Assembly (NCBI GenBank): GCA_030295235.1
Contig: AP026129.1
Span: 992,001 to 1,056,000, forward strand
Reading direction: 5' to 3'
Origin: Fistulifera solaris
Lineage: Eukaryota > Bacillariophyta > Bacillariophyceae > Naviculales > Stauroneidaceae
DNA length: 64,000 nt
Shown here: in pieces, positions 31,127 through 41,295 of the stretch
How positions within the stretch are numbered: position 1 is the stretch's first letter
Layout: the number at the start of each line of letters is the position of its first letter
Program-made: the position numbers and the translations under genes
Notes under the pieces: generated by a model
Told to the model about the DNA's origin: nothing
Seen by the model: the letters and a program-made list of their open reading frames with translations, nothing else
Database searches by the model: none

Positions 31127-33523
31127 TCACACATGTCTTCTAAACGACTTATTGCTTTTGTGCTTCGATTGTTGAGAATATTCGGGTGCAGCAAGGAGCT
31201 TTGCCAGAGAGCTTCTCCGCAGAAAGTTTCCTAGCGCTAACTTGGTCGCCACTAGGCAGAGCCAAAATGCAAGCACAACAAATGTAGCCCATATTGGCAT
31301 CTCCTCCAGATCTTCAACATAGTATTTTGAGGCGTCCCTAAGGAGGCGGAACAAGACCGATACTAAAGGGATTTGTGCAAAACCGATTCGCTTTACAACA
31401 GCATGGGAATGATCCAAGTTCACATGTTCATGACCTATTCCCGTCACGTCACCAGCAAGCAGCAGAGCGTATTCCGGGTACACACGGGAAGGCAGAAAAT
31501 TAAATTTGGTGATGAATGCGTGCTTGATCCAGTCTGATAAAACTTCGGACCCGACCACAATACCCCACAGTCTTACGTAACCCATGAACTGGCCCGCTTC
31601 CATTCCTTGACAAGCATTCAACAGAAAGACAAGACTGAGAAAAAGAGCCAGCTTGAATCGTTCGCATATATCAGATGCAGTAATTTTGAAGAGAGCCGCC
31701 TTGTTGTACTTTTTGAAAACAGTACTTTTGATCTCAGCGAAATTGCCAGATATGAGCAAGGTTAGCAACACATGATCCGTGGAATTCATGGCGACGTGCA
31801 AAGTCACAACATGGAGGAAAAGAAGGAGCGAATGCACAGAAGCGTAGAGCCAAACCACCATCACCGAGATGACCATGCGGCTTGACCGTGGGCGATTAAC
31901 AGTATTCCAATACATGCTTTCCAAACAATCCTGCCCAAGGCTGCTAAAAAGTCGGTCAAAAACCTCAACCATTGCAATTAAAACGTAGATTTTGAGCATG
32001 GCTTGTCCACGAATCCAATGATACAGTTTTCCGATCGTATTCTCAAGCAGGACGTAGCGGTATATCGTGTACAAGATGGTGATTTGAATGACTGGATAGA
32101 GATGGTGTCGGTGCAGACTGTACTTGTCGCCCATCGGCCGGGTATTCCGACGAAGCATGTCAAAACCATTGAGAAGCAGCAATAAGACGCTCCACACGAA
32201 GCGTATAGGTAAAATGGTTATCATGTATAAAAAAGAATCCAAACAGATGCAAAAACCAAAGCTCATAACTTGTTCGACACCTCCAGGGACTTTGATGAAT
32301 TCTTCCATTTGTACATCCACATCCGCAGTGGACTCTTGGTAGCTGTTCAAATGATCAAGCCATTTGGTTCGAACGGATTCGTCAGGGGCACGTAAAGGGG
32401 GCAAGCGTGGATACGACAAACGTCTCGGTGTTTTGTGTTGGTTTAACTCGTTGACGTCGTCGGCCGTTTGCTGTTGTCTTTGAAATTGTAGTATGGAAGG
32501 TCCTAGCCATAGTCGCTCCGACAAGGTCAGGGAATTCGAACTTTCAACGTTTGAGTTTCGCTTGCTGTATTCTTCTTCGTCGCTGCTATACAGGAGACGA
32601 AACGAAAGATTTCGACGATTGTGGGTTTTCGGTCGGAGAATTTCCGATACATTGGTGCTTCCGATGGGACTCGACGTTGAATCTTTAACTTCGTCGCCCT
32701 GATCATGCAAACTCTCCGATGAAGTCTTCTTCTGTCGATTGTCAACAGACACGGTTTCGTCCATGGAAATTCCTCTCATTCTAGCGAACTTCTCGGAACC
32801 AGGGGGTTGTAATAAGCGCTCCAAACTTAATATTGTCTTGTTTGATTCGTCGTCTTCCTTGTTTTGAGGTGCAAGATGTCTTGACTCGTCCTCCGCCGTA
32901 TTGCCTACCTCGGTTGTATCTTCATCGCTGCTATACAGCGTTTTGGCTTCCAGAAACGTCGGAGTTTTGGATTTACGAGTTGCCGAAGGACTTTCCAAAT
33001 ACGGTGTAGAATCCGATCGCGGTCTTCGATAGGCGTGGCGATTCGAGACGGGTGTTGTCACGCGATTCAGAGGTTCGGTGTCGACTTTTGGTGGATCTTT
33101 CTGGGGCTGCGGAGAGTCCAGTGACGCGGGCTGCTGAAATGATTGCTTCGGTTGCAAATTGTGGGCTTGCAGTAAGCGACTCAATACGGCTAATTTTGTT
33201 TCTAGTTCTCGAACGCGTTCTTCCAACGAGTGTGCAGTATCTGACGGTTCGGTAAAATTTATTTCGCCCGGGTAACCTTGGTCCTCCAGTTGCTTTGGCA
33301 TCAAGGTATCAGCAGCGGTCGCGGTAGTAGATGTAACGCTATTTGAGTAGCCGCTATCTATTTTGCTAACCGGGGAAATGGACCCCTCAGAGGGTTGCAC
33401 AAATGCTTCGTGGAGAGCCAAAGAGGGTGTTGCATTACTTGACGAAGAAACTCCCACCATTTGGTTTCTCTGCTCGCCACTAAGAGTTATGTCATTTTTA
33501 TTCGCCGCCGTGATTGACTCCAT
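31127..33523 (-). CDS. TAPT1: TAPT1/Emp65-family multi-pass membrane protein
   Basis: 798 residues, one exon, ATG at 33523. The first ~420 residues are a polar, Ser-rich cytosolic region. The rest carries the conserved TAPT1 (DUF747) membrane region: FCICLDSFLYMITILPIRF, LYPVIQITILYTIYRY, GKLYHWIRGQAMLKIYVLI, then FDRLFSSLGQDCLESMYWN and SGNFAEIKSTVFKKYNKAAL, which is a family hallmark, followed by more helices. Yeast Emp65 works with Slp1 in protecting ER luminal proteins, and vertebrate TAPT1 acts near the centrosome or cilium (family knowledge). ER membrane is the likeliest site in a diatom. The long gap upstream holds a palindromic tandem array. Confidence 0.9.
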   Translation of the reverse strand: MESITAANKNDITLSGEQRNQMVGVSSSSNATPSLALHEAFVQPSEGSISPVSKIDSGYSNSVTSTTATAADTLMPKQLEDQGYPGEINFTEPSDTAHSLEERVRELETKLAVLSRLLQAHNLQPKQSFQQPASLDSPQPQKDPPKVDTEPLNRVTTPVSNRHAYRRPRSDSTPYLESPSATRKSKTPTFLEAKTLYSSDEDTTEVGNTAEDESRHLAPQNKEDDESNKTILSLERLLQPPGSEKFARMRGISMDETVSVDNRQKKTSSESLHDQGDEVKDSTSSPIGSTNVSEILRPKTHNRRNLSFRLLYSSDEEEYSKRNSNVESSNSLTLSERLWLGPSILQFQRQQQTADDVNELNQHKTPRRLSYPRLPPLRAPDESVRTKWLDHLNSYQESTADVDVQMEEFIKVPGGVEQVMSFGFCICLDSFLYMITILPIRFVWSVLLLLLNGFDMLRRNTRPMGDKYSLHRHHLYPVIQITILYTIYRYVLLENTIGKLYHWIRGQAMLKIYVLIAMVEVFDRLFSSLGQDCLESMYWNTVNRPRSSRMVISVMVVWLYASVHSLLLFLHVVTLHVAMNSTDHVLLTLLISGNFAEIKSTVFKKYNKAALFKITASDICERFKLALFLSLVFLLNACQGMEAGQFMGYVRLWGIVVGSEVLSDWIKHAFITKFNFLPSRVYPEYALLLAGDVTGIGHEHVNLDHSHAVVKRIGFAQIPLVSVLFRLLRDASKYYVEDLEEMPIWATFVVLAFWLCLVATKLALGNFLRRSSLAKLLAAPEYSQQSKHKSNKSFRRHV

Positions 33524-33839
33524 CTCGCTCTTGAGCTCTCACCCACCACTTGTGCTAGAAAGTGTTGCTATGCGGAGGTTTTGATGGACTTCAATGGTTG
33601 TGATGGGTTTGATGGCTGGAATAAAAAAACTAAATCATCGTGCAGTGCTTATAAAATGTGTTAAAGTCTTAGCGTTACTGCGTTATCATGCCTTATTTCT
33701 AAAATCCCCGTGTCAATCTCAATGGTCAAGTGAGCCTTGCCTCAAAAAGCAATAACATCCTGAGATGGTAAAAATAGTTGTGGAACAATACATTGCTATC
33801 ATAAACTTTCTAATATATGACAGAAACCTTAGCAAAACC

Positions 33840-34345
33840 TGGGAAATTCCTTTTGAACCGTTCTCCTCCGAAAGCACTATAGTATCGAAGTGTTGACCGC
33901 TTTTCAACAGGACTGGATTCAGTCATGAGACGAAACTTTGCTTTGCTCGCTTTTGTCTTTCTTACTCTTATCTGAAGTCAATACAAAGTCGCGATTGAGG
34001 ATCCTTGGTAATTGGTGTCAGTGTCAATGCACCGCTTGATCACTGATGTCGAAACGTCCTCGGAACCGGAACCACTTTCCTTCGAAAGCACTATAGTATC
34101 GAAGTGTTGACCGTTTTTCAACAGGACTGGATTCAGTCATGAGACGAAACTTTGCTTTGCTCGCTTTTGTTTAGGGAAAGAAGCGCTAAATATAATTGCC
34201 AATATATATCCTTGGCCAATGGCCCAGAGTCAGTGCACCGCGGAATCACTGATATGTTGAATGGCCCGTCAAGCCGTTCAATATCAATCAAGCTTATCAT
34301 GGAGAACTGAGATGTCAGTCATGAGAGGAATATCTTGTGAGTAGG
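33840..34345. repeat. Tandem ~214-nt repeat with GACTGGATTCAGTC palindromes
   Basis: Within the 945-nt gap 33524-34468 (no gene seen), an 88-nt block at 33869-33956 recurs at 34083-34170 with one mismatch that I can see. It starts CGAAAGCACTATAGTATCG and includes the palindrome (33911-33924 and 34125-34138) and CATGAGACGAAAC. The rest of the 214-nt unit also aligns but is diverged (shared TGCACCG and ATCACTGAT). A third palindrome relict with CAGTCATGAGAGG lies at 34305-34325. Confidence 0.8.
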
Positions 34346-34468
34346 CTTAAGCGTTTCACTCGTCAGTCTTTCTGCTATATTCTTTCAATATAAAGTATGT
34401 TATGGTAACTTAAAGGGCTGGAAATTCTTAACAAGAAACAAGAGCTAAGGCTGGACCGGAGTATTGGC

Positions 34469-35331
34469 TTACTCGGCCGAATCAATTATCTGAAGTAGGA
34501 GTCTGCTGTAATCTCCGCCAACTTCCGATCGGATACGATCTCTCAAATTTTTCGAGAAAAGCTCTTCATGGGCCACCATAACTTCCTTCAAAATGCCCTG
34601 GTTACGAATGATGGTAGCGGACAAGAGAAGTTCGTTCGTACCCATGCCACGGCAAGCCTTATCGATGAGTTTGGCAGCCGCTTCGTACGGTTTGAGCTTC
34701 ATATCCACCATGTACATGGCGGCTTGCTTGACGTGGCCACCCAATTCTTTCTCCAACACTTTGGGCAAGGTGTAGCCGTGCTTCTCAGCGTACGCCAAGT
34801 TGAGTGCCTTCAAATACTGAGGAGGAGCGGCACAAAGAATTTTGAAAATACCTTTTTCGTTGGTGCCCCACTTGCCCGTGCCGAAACTGTACAATTGTTC
34901 GACATCCGCCTTGATTTTGGCATCATTGTGATAATCGGGGTCGTACTTTTCTTCCGCGGCTTGAAAGACATTGAAGATGAGAGATTCCAAGTTACCCCCC
35001 AATTCCGAGTCCAATCTTCGACCCAAATCTTCCGTCTTCCACGCAAAGTACTTCTTCTTGAGCAGCTCAATCTCCTTATTAGTTCGTCCGCAAATGATGG
35101 AAAAGAGCAAATCTTCATCCGTCCCCGCGCCTTTGCAAGCCTTGTCGATGAGTAGACATTCCGTCTGCACGGGGTCGACGGCCAACAATTGCAACGCCCA
35201 TCCGAAATTGCGATTGCCACATTCCGATTCCATCACTTGGACTAGTTCTTTTCCAAACAACTCTTTGTAGCGAAGAGCCACCTTGTAGCGAGTTTCGGGG
35301 GACATGCTGCCCATGACTTTCAACAAGCGAC

Positions 35332-35380
<49 letters not shown>

Positions 35381-35560
35381 GTGAGAAACCAATTTGTGAA
35401 GAGCGACAGTATTGCTTTGTACTAGTACTTACTCTTCATCGGTACCGAATCCTTTGCAAGCAGCATGGATTTCTTGGCAGATTTGATCTACCTCGTTTCC
35501 GAAAGAATCCGGTGAAAGATCATTTTCATGAATGATGGGCGGGTACAAGTCAATGCTCAT
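34469..35560 (-). CDS. Annexin
   Basis: Calcium-dependent phospholipid-binding protein of 329 residues. Exon 1 is 35433-35560 (ATG at 35558-35560), intron 35331-35432 (102 nt), exon 2 is 34469-35330. The splice joins GFGTDE to DRLLKVM, completing the first annexin repeat. Four repeats are visible, with type II calcium loops GFGTDED, GAGTDED, KWGTNEK and GMGTNEL; the third loop lacks the usual first Gly. Starting translation inside the intron would give an artefactual Ser/His/Thr-rich N-terminus from the microsatellite, so that start is rejected. No signal peptide: cytosolic, membrane-associated on calcium (family knowledge). It is divergent from the CENP-I gene. Confidence 0.93.
35331..35376. 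repeat. GT/GA compound microsatellite in the annexin intron
   Basis: About six GT units followed by about 15 GA units on the plus strand. On the coding strand this is a CT run then CA run ending at the CAG acceptor, so it forms the polypyrimidine tract of the splice site. Confidence 0.9.
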
Positions 35561-36052
35561 GGTGGAACTGCGGTACGGCACGTTTTATAGGAGAGTTGAG
35601 CGCTTTTTTTAAATCAATCAATACAAGTATGAGCTTAACGCTCAACTTGTGGTTATGACAAACAAAAAGGATGACGAGAACGAGATGTGGTATAAGTATA
35701 TGCGTTTGGACGGCAAGAGTCAAGGGTATTGATTGACTCGTGCTAAAGACATTCTGTGTCTCATGTCTTCGGCATTTGGTTGCCGCGATCCGCGATGACT
35801 TTTGCGAGGTCTTGTAAAGATTCGCCATCATTCGCCTAGTCAAAAATCGTGATTTCGTGTCGCATAGGGTTTTTACTCATGACTCACGCACATCCACCAT
35901 CAACGCGTGATTTTTACAACTTGGCGCACTTTTGTAAACCTGGAATGTTCACATGGTTGCTTTTCTGCTAGTATGATTGCAAATAATATGTTACAGCATT
36001 CAACCCTTATTTGAGTGGTAACTATCAGTTACTTTGTCGATACAAACGATCC
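35561..36052. promoter_or_regulatory. Divergent promoter region with TCATGACTCA
   Basis: 492 nt between annexin (minus) and CENP-I (plus) with no gene. It carries TCATGACTCA at 35877-35886, an AP-1/bZIP-like core shared with other divergent gaps in this window. Function inferred from position only. Confidence 0.4.
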
Positions 36053-37538
36053 ATGACGAATATGACCCACGCTGACGACGAATTCACGGCCGCCTTCCAA
36101 GGTCTGGCGAAGCATCTGTTTCCGGATGGATGTCCGTATCCAAGTCTCGAATTGATATGGCCGCACTACGATCGAACGGCAGCGAAATGGACGGATGCCA
36201 TCAATTCGTACGAACAAGTCATCCAGTATAGTCTCCGGAATGGCTTGTCGTCACTCCAAATGCACGCGATGGTCGTGTCCGTGCGTGCGATGCTGCCGCC
36301 ATCCAAATACAAAGGACCTTTTGCAACTCCATCCTACTTTGAAAAAACAGTACAAGCCATCATACCCCGCGAACCAATACCACCATCCGCTCTCGATGAA
36401 CTGATCTCCGGAGTCACGGCGAGCGAGAAAGGACGATCCTCGGTGTTGCAGTTTCTTACCTTGGCGGTTAAATACGGATGTGTGGAATGGCATGTTTTGG
36501 AACAGCGATTTTATTCCTTTTTCCTGCACTGGTCACTGCAGGCGGAAACCTGTAACGACGCGGTGCGCTTGTTGCTGCTTTTGTCGCCCCGGTCCCGCTA
36601 CGCTACAAGACTACTTTCGCGGAAAGAAACATCGGGATCTCTCTTATTGCTGGTGGAGCTCTATACGGGAGTCGCTACCCAGAATCATCGTCTCCCATTT
36701 TTGAATCGCGAATGGGAACAATCATTTCAAAGGTTTCACAAGCCGTGTTCTTTGGTGGCTCTTCAGTGGTCCGACCTGGATTATTCTTGGAAAACTTTCC
36801 AGCTCTCTCGAGTTGCCAAAATGAAGCCGTCTATGACACAGAGTCGATCCGTTCTATTCGAGCGCTGGTGGGATGTAGGGACGCAGAAAGATTTATTGGA
36901 GAAATGGGCGTGTGTGCCCACGGACTTGTTGGTACAACGCGTACTCCCCACTGTGGGATGGTCGAGACGCCGACTGGTTCCTGCACGCACTTCCGTTGCA
37001 TCCACAAGTACTTCCGTACTTGGAGCGACATTTCTTGTTTGGCTCATCGGCAGTACAGATGGCAGTGGGAGACTATTGGATGAGACTGATGCAAAGTGGC
37101 GGCGATTCGGAAGTTGTTGCAATGGTGCAGGATTTGCTGCTTCGTGCATTATTGTTGGACTTAAGCTCGGTGGTCGCATTCATTGCCTATGATTTCCTCG
37201 ACAAGAGTACTCTCCCTCCGGATCCTACATTGCTGTACCTGTTGGGTTTATCGGCCGTGAGCTGGGAACGGTTCTGTCAACTGATTGTCCGTTACAAGAA
37301 GGAAGGGCGGATGGATGTTTCAGTTTTGGATAAGTTAGTTGATCACATTCGACGAATACTTTCCGGAGGACCCAATCTGGAAGATATGTGTCATCGAGAA
37401 TCGGTAAAGAGACGATTGGCGGCTCTGGCAAACCGTAATAACAACTCTGAAGATTCTCACCCGTGGCTACCCGAACTAGCGGAAGCTATTCAAAAGGATT
37501 GGCCAGACGCCAATCAATTTTTGACTAAGATATCATAG
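36053..37538 (+). CDS. CENP-I/Mis6-like inner kinetochore protein
   Basis: About 494 residues after removing one extra C in the run 36946-36949; the frame then reads RVLPLWDGRDADWFL. ATG at 36053. The sequence is all-helical without catalytic motifs. Features resembling CENP-I: an N-terminal block (QYSLRNGLSSLQMHAMV) like its YAYEHGL region, a central LVALQWSDLDYSW, the PLWDG block, and a C-terminal LPPDPTLLYLLGLSAVSWE followed by LIVRYKKEG, which parallels the FPP...LNQLCFIMHRYRK segment in animal CENP-I. CENP-I is part of the CCAN complex linking centromeric chromatin to the outer kinetochore (family knowledge). At under 500 residues it is shorter than animal CENP-I (about 750). The assignment rests on remembered motifs, so it is moderate. 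Confidence 0.55.
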
Positions 37539-37937
37539 TTGTTTATAATCAATCATATTATCGAACAATAGAACTTTGATTTCCAAGTACCGGTACCGGT
37601 ATCTAGCTTCTTTCAACGGGTCCGGTTTCCGGTGTGTGTCTGTGTGAGTGATGACGACTACAACGTGACTGGTTACCCACAACTACTAATCTCTTGGCTA
37701 TAAAGATTGGTCCTACAGTGATTCAGTACATTAAAGCGCTATACAGTGATCAGTAATCAGTGTGACCGCAACGACAAAGAAAAAGCCACGAGTTGTTGAT
37801 GAGAGTGGAATGACCGTTTGCAAAAGCAGACACACGAGCACGAGGGCATTGCCTGCTTTTGCATCGATCACCTCGCCGCGACCATCACTACTGTAACATT
37901 ACGGATTATTCTATTATTTGTTTAACAAGGATAAATC
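37539..37937. other. Intergenic, no gene seen
   Basis: 399 nt between two plus-strand genes, with AGTACCGGTACCGGTATC at about 37586-37603. No RNA gene or array visible. Confidence 0.55.
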
Positions 37938-39972
37938 ATGAAGGGGTTATCTAGGGCGTTTTTGTTTTATCCACAATAGTATCGACTGTCGCGGCAGACG
38001 GCTCCGATCATAAATACAAAGAGGGTGAACATGTCGAGTTGTGGGTGAACAAGGTTCGTAGTAACATTCCGCGGCTGGCGATTGCCCAAGAATGGAAGCA
38101 TTTCACTAATAATTCCTTTTTGTACAGGTCGGTCCTTATGCTAACCCACAGGAAGCGTACGAGTATTACACGCTCCCGTATTGCGCCCCCGACACGAAGC
38201 ACCATCCAGATCAGGGCGGAAAGTTTCAAAACTACAAATTTCAGTCCATCGGTGAATACCTGGGCGGACACGTGTTGCGTCATTCCGGGCACGATATCGT
38301 CTTCGATCCAAAAGAGAAGACGGAAAGTTGTTCGACCAAGCCACTCACCAAGGAGCAGGCGGATCAGTTTATTTATGCGGTGCAGCACCGATGGTTCTAC
38401 CAGATGTATCTCGATGACTTGCCGGTGTGGGGTATGGTGGGTGAGCTGGAACCGAAAAGTGGTGGTTTGCAATATCAAGAAAAGGATGATCTGCAGCACT
38501 TGGAAAATTTGCGCGATGATGTGACGGATCTATCCCAGTACACGCCTAAAGTCTTCACGGTCCGCAATATGCTCATTAAATACAATGGCGCGCAGATTGT
38601 GCAAGTGGATTTGCACAGCGACAACTTACAGGAAGTCAAAGAAGGTGCCTCGTTGACATTTGAATTGCGTGTGCAATGGGAAGCTACCACGGAAGAGTTC
38701 CACAGTCGCTTTGAACGCTATCTGGATCATGAATTTTTCAAACATCCGATTCATTGGTTTTCCGTTTTCAACTCATTCATGATGGTTCTATTCCTTATGG
38801 GTCTGGTTGCTCTCATTTTACTTCGTACCTTGAAACGAGACTATGCTCGTTATGGGATTGTCGATATGGAAGAAGGTGGTTACAGTGAAGAAGATGACGA
38901 AGGCAAACCTCTCGCTCAGCAAGAGGAAGCGGGGTGGAAGCAGGTTCACGGAGACGTTTTCCGTGCCCCAGATGGACTACCGATCATTGCAGCGTTGCTC
39001 GGAACAGGCTGGCAGCTAGTTATCTTGACTCTTTCCGTTATTTTGTTCGCTGTTTTGGGTCCATTGCACGGTGAAGTACATGAAGAGCGCGGTGAAGTGT
39101 TAACGGCGATCATTGTATGTTATTCGCTATCTTCGATCGTTTCGGGCTACAGCTCTGGAAAATATTTTAAAATGTATTACCCAACGACCTCAGCGGCGCG
39201 ACGTGCTGCGACGACGGGAGGGGCCAAGACTACTCTCTGGCAAATGGTGATGGGATTGACCGTTTTGCTACTGCCCACTCTCACCGTGGCTGTGTTGTCC
39301 GTTTTAAATACTGTATCCTTGATCTATGGAACAATTCACACGATTCCTTTTAGTGTGATTTTGAAATTATTCCTGATTTGGATCTTTGTTTCCGTTCCGC
39401 TGTGTGTCATTGGTACCATGATTGGGCGACATACGACCAGTGCCGGTAAAGGAACAACTGCTGTGCTCGAATATTTCCCGTGTCGAGTAAATGCTATTCC
39501 CAGACCCATTCCGGAAGAAGTTCCGTGGTATGGAAAGCCATCTGGCCTGGTCCCTCTAGCCGGACTTTTGTCCTTCGGCAGTATCTTCATTGAGCTGTAC
39601 TACATTCTTACGTCGCTGTGGAACTACAAGTTCTACCATGTCTACGGCTTTCTTCTAGGTGTGTACGGTATCCTCGTCATTGTTGTCGGTATGACCAGCA
39701 TCATTGTTGTATATTTCTGTTTGAATGCAGAAAACTACCACTGGCAGTGGACTGCATTTGCGAGCGGAGCCAGCACGGCGGTGTACGTCTTCTTGTACGG
39801 CATCTATTACTTCTTGTTCAAGACACAAATGCACGGAGCGTTGCAGACGATTTTCTACTTTGGGTACATGACACTGCTCTCGGTGCACATTGGCTTACTA
39901 TGTGGCACGTTGGGTCATGGTGCGGCTAGTCGATTTGTTCGTGCCATTTTCCAGAACGTCAAAGTTGATTAA
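37938..39972 (+). CDS. TM9SF: TM9SF (nonaspanin) endomembrane protein
   Basis: Exon 1 37938-38053, intron 38054-38127 (74 nt), exon 2 38128-39972. Exon 1 begins MKGLSRAF; one T is missing in the run 37959-37963, and restoring it gives a clean signal peptide (FVLSTIVSTVAADG) and WVNK, spliced to VGPYANPQEAYEYY, the hallmark start of nonaspanins. The luminal domain runs to about residue 270; nine transmembrane helices follow, with HPIHWFSVFNSFMMV at the first. The C-terminus FQNVKVD fits the KXD/E COPI-binding Golgi signal. The repaired protein is about 653 residues. TM9SF proteins act in Golgi/endosome sorting and cell adhesion (family knowledge). Confidence 0.93.
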
Positions 39973-40096
39973 AGCCCATTTTCTATTTCTTGAAAAAAAT
40001 TAATTAAAAAACTGCCAATGCAAGAAAAATGACATAAAAGTATTCGCTTCGCTTTATTAGCAGCGTTTTCTGCGAAAATCTTACCGAAGCGAGAAG

Positions 40097-40831
40097 TCAT
40101 GCATGCGAAATTGTGTTGCTTTTTAAAGTACAACATCCGTTTGTATCTTTGAGCAAACTACCGATTCCTGGATTCAAAGAGTTCATCACTGACCACGCAA
40201 AATGAAAACTGGACTGGTTCGATGGTAGTTTCACGCTTGCCATAGTCAGTGGTGACGGCAATGCTGAGAGTTTGGGTGAAATAATTGGCGGAGGAGGACC
40301 CATAGGAGTGTGCTTGATCCCGATGTTGGACTGCGAGAGCATGCTAACCTTACGTGGTGTTGTATCTGGCTTTTTCGCAATGTCTTTAGGCGTGAGAGGA
40401 GTCATGGTATGCTGGCTCCAGTTGATCGAATGCAATCGCGCTCCGTTCTTCGCGACGGTATATCTGTAAAACGGATTCAGCTGTCCAGCCATGTATTTAT
40501 ATCGCACTACTTCTTGTTGATAGCATATAGATTGTTCTCTAGCTCTTTTTTCGAAGCGTGCTCGTTCGTCTTTTGTGAGACTGTTCCATCGGAAGGCAAA
40601 GGCTAAATGCAGGTGATCTTTCGGTCGATTTCCAAATAGTGACTCTACGGGACACAGGCCAAATATGCTCTGCCTATACTCCTCACTCCATTTTTGTTTT
40701 TCCTCTTCGCAAAAGAGATCAAATGCTGTTGGGGGCGGTTGTGGTATTGCAAGGGGCTTCACGAGTGGCCTCATCTTTCGCGGACGTTTTGCGAGGACCT
40801 TTGCTTCGTTGCCACTACTACTGTTCACCAT
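40097..40831 (-). CDS. HMG-box protein
   Basis: 244 residues, single exon, ATG at 40831. A basic N-terminus (AKRPRKMRPLVKP) is followed by an HMG-box-like domain at about 35-110: PPTAFDLFCEEEKQKW, an unusual insertion (GLCPVESLFGNRPKDH), then AFAFRWNSLTKDERARFEKRA and a helix with YQQEVVRYK. HMG boxes bend DNA; this single-box protein is probably a nuclear architectural or transcription factor (inference). The C-terminal half is Pro/Ser rich and disordered. It converges with TM9SF (124 nt) and diverges from the SPRY gene. Confidence 0.8.
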   Translation of the reverse strand: MVNSSSGNEAKVLAKRPRKMRPLVKPLAIPQPPPTAFDLFCEEEKQKWSEEYRQSIFGLCPVESLFGNRPKDHLHLAFAFRWNSLTKDERARFEKRAREQSICYQQEVVRYKYMAGQLNPFYRYTVAKNGARLHSINWSQHTMTPLTPKDIAKKPDTTPRKVSMLSQSNIGIKHTPMGPPPPIISPKLSALPSPLTMASVKLPSNQSSFHFAWSVMNSLNPGIGSLLKDTNGCCTLKSNTISHA

Positions 40832-41295
40832 GGTCCTCTGAGGTTACGGAAATTCGCAAGAACATTGTCGATGATTCGAATGCCTTTTCTCGCTCGTCGA
40901 CAACTTCTTTCTCACAGAAAAGTGAAGTGTCTGCATTGTCGCCCGAAAACGCAAGAAATGCTGGAAGTAAAAATGCTTGCTTCCCGAACTTTCGCTTAGA
41001 GGCAATGAGTACCGTATCACTGGGTCCCATTTCTGAACTGTTTCTGAGTTCACAAATCAAGACTGAACAGTGTGAGTGAGTCATGAGGAACATGACGAAA
41101 GGAACTGTGGTCCTTGCAGTACCTCGAAAAACGCCGTCGGTCGCGTTTTTTCCCCGAACGACGACGACATCAACCACAATACCAAAATTAGCATCGAAGC
41201 ACCGCAAAGCAGGAAATGAAGAACATATCATTGTGGCACAAGATTAGGGAGTTAGAGCATGCCTTTACGTATTGTTGCGGATCGCATTAATTGTC
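40832..41295. promoter_or_regulatory. Divergent promoter region with TGAGTCATGA
   Basis: 464 nt between the HMG-box and SPRY genes. It contains TGAGTCATGA at 41077-41086, preceded by GACTGAACAGT. Short plus-strand frames here look random. Confidence 0.4.

Noticed and set aside
34469-35392. Annexin translated from an ATG-like start inside the microsatellite
   Set aside because: It would encode an artificial Ser-Leu/His-Thr run; the exon at 35433-35560 supplies a proper first annexin repeat.
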